Source of the DNA: Pteria penguin
Taxonomy: Eukaryota > Mollusca > Bivalvia > Pterioida > Pteriidae
Direction: 5' to 3'
DNA length: 64,000 nucleotides
Assembly: GCA_035048485.1 (NCBI GenBank)
Contig: CM068592.1
Span: 36,898,001-36,962,000 of the forward strand
Below, piece after piece: positions 63,404 to 64,000 of this stretch; the stretch's first letter is position 1; every line of letters begins with the position of its first letter. Under the pieces are notes generated by a model. That model was not told where the DNA came from. It searched no databases and was given only the letters and a program-made list of their open reading frames with translations. A program made the translations under genes and the position numbers.

Positions 63404-63817
63404 TTATATGAACAATTTGGACTCACTCCCCGACGATGATCTTTCGCTGTCCGTGCAACGGTTTATTTTACACGATGTGGTACATTTATTATTTTCTGCG
63501 GAGCTGTGATTATGATGATGATGGTGATGCTGAGGCGCATGCGCCGACACCGTTTCTAGGGTACTGATATCTTTCATAATAAACGTTTCTTCTCCTTAAG
63601 AGATACATTGCAAAAATAATGAGAGCTAACAACACGCACACGCCAGCAACCGGCACAGCGATATAAATAGGATTAATCATTTTAGAGTTGTCTCGCTTTG
63701 ACTGATTGAGCGCGCACGGGCAATCGGCAGTGTCTGTATGTTGAGGGTGAGAAATGTCATAATATGGCTGAATATCTTCATTTCTGTAAATTGGTTGACT
63801 TGTTGATACGTGTACAT
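63404..63817 (-). CDS. BAMBI-like pseudoreceptor, last exon, apparent frameshift in the tail
   Basis: A 3' splice site on the minus strand ('attttatttacag', AG at 63818-63819) opens the exon, phase 2 into GTA at 63813-63815. The first frame reads a juxtamembrane part with two cysteines (DCPCALNQSKRDN) and a membrane segment IYIAVPVAGVCVLLALIIFA followed by MYLLRRRNVYYERYQ. The IAVPxAG start of the membrane helix and the basic stop-transfer are as in BAMBI, the kinase-less TGF-beta family type I pseudoreceptor that damps BMP/activin signalling at the plasma membrane. That frame ends at TAA 63510-63512. The neighbouring frame, open from 63595, continues with a His run (APQHHHHHHNHSS), NNKCTTSCKINRC and SSSGSESKLFI to TAA 63404-63406. 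The Cys cluster and KLxxI-like end echo the vertebrate tail. One extra base (or two missing) between 63595 and 63512 would connect them; this may be an assembly error or a real mutation. The extracellular exons should lie beyond the window. Confidence 0.6.
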
Positions 63818-64000
63818 CTGTAAATAAAATTAGGAATGTTTTAAAACTCTAACCAACGTCTGAATTCAACTCACAACTGACCTAAAACGTCGATTGTGTC
63901 AAAGTGGCGCAATTTCACCATTTTTCAGTGGTCTCTTAACACATGCATTACATCACCGTGTCATTATGGAATATCGTACCGGGCACGATCATTACATAAA

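Noticed and set aside
63524..63556. Mini-intron resolving the BAMBI-like frameshift
   Set aside because: The only GT...AG pair that would join the frames is about 21 bases, too short for a spliceosomal intron.

Overview
This is a repeat-dominated, AT-rich window of an animal genome, almost certainly a bivalve mollusc. Supporting signs are tRNA-headed SINEs with a conserved central domain like the molluscan V-SINE family, many decayed copies of one reverse-transcriptase (RT) family, G-capped MITEs, long (AT)n tracts and coding exons bounded by canonical AG acceptors. A mytilid is a guess from the look of the dispersed repeats; the species cannot be fixed from sequence alone. Nothing prokaryotic is present, and most long open frames are artefacts of tandem repeats whose period is a multiple of 3.

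Host genes are few. At the right edge, minus strand, lies the last exon of a BAMBI-like transmembrane protein (63404-63817), with an apparent frameshift in its cytoplasmic tail. At the left, minus strand, lies a terminal exon coding for one membrane segment and a short basic tail (3237-3488), not recognised. A non-ATG open frame of 22-residue repeats (35540-36215) may be a decayed exon. A 68-codon frame at 62786-62992 is only a candidate.

Layout. 0.3-2.3 kb: two minisatellites (46 and 94 bp). 3.7-10.5 kb: a 58-bp satellite with a 1163-bp higher-order repeat. 10.6-17.8 kb: unique AT-rich DNA with 69-, 39-, 24-, 71- and 41-bp tandem repeats, (AT)n tracts, a tRNA-headed foldback SINE and an RT relic. 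17.8-23.2 kb: an inverted duplication whose second arm was later split by two inverted-repeat elements, so the first arm preserves both empty sites. 23.5-27.5 kb: a MITE split by a retroelement fragment, V-SINE-like copies and dispersed repeats. 27.9-34.6 kb: a broken Ty3/gypsy LTR retrotransposon with two other retroelement pieces nested in it. 34.7-43.9 kb: minisatellites of about 60, 66, 50, 97 and 57 bp. 44.2-45.7 kb: a non-LTR RT relic carrying a MITE. 45.8-47.3 kb and 56.2-57.1 kb: one 30-bp array with the same nested insertion, in opposite orientation. 51.4-58.6 kb: RT relics, one split by a 2.46-kb inverted-repeat element. 59-63.4 kb: mostly unique DNA before the BAMBI-like exon.

How the pieces relate. 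Several apparently separate dispersed repeats are parts of one retroelement family: RT coding region, then a 3' region called block B here, then a terminal block C. Block C keeps one constant end and is truncated to different lengths at the other, as expected for target-primed reverse transcription. Nested insertions give a relative chronology at several sites.
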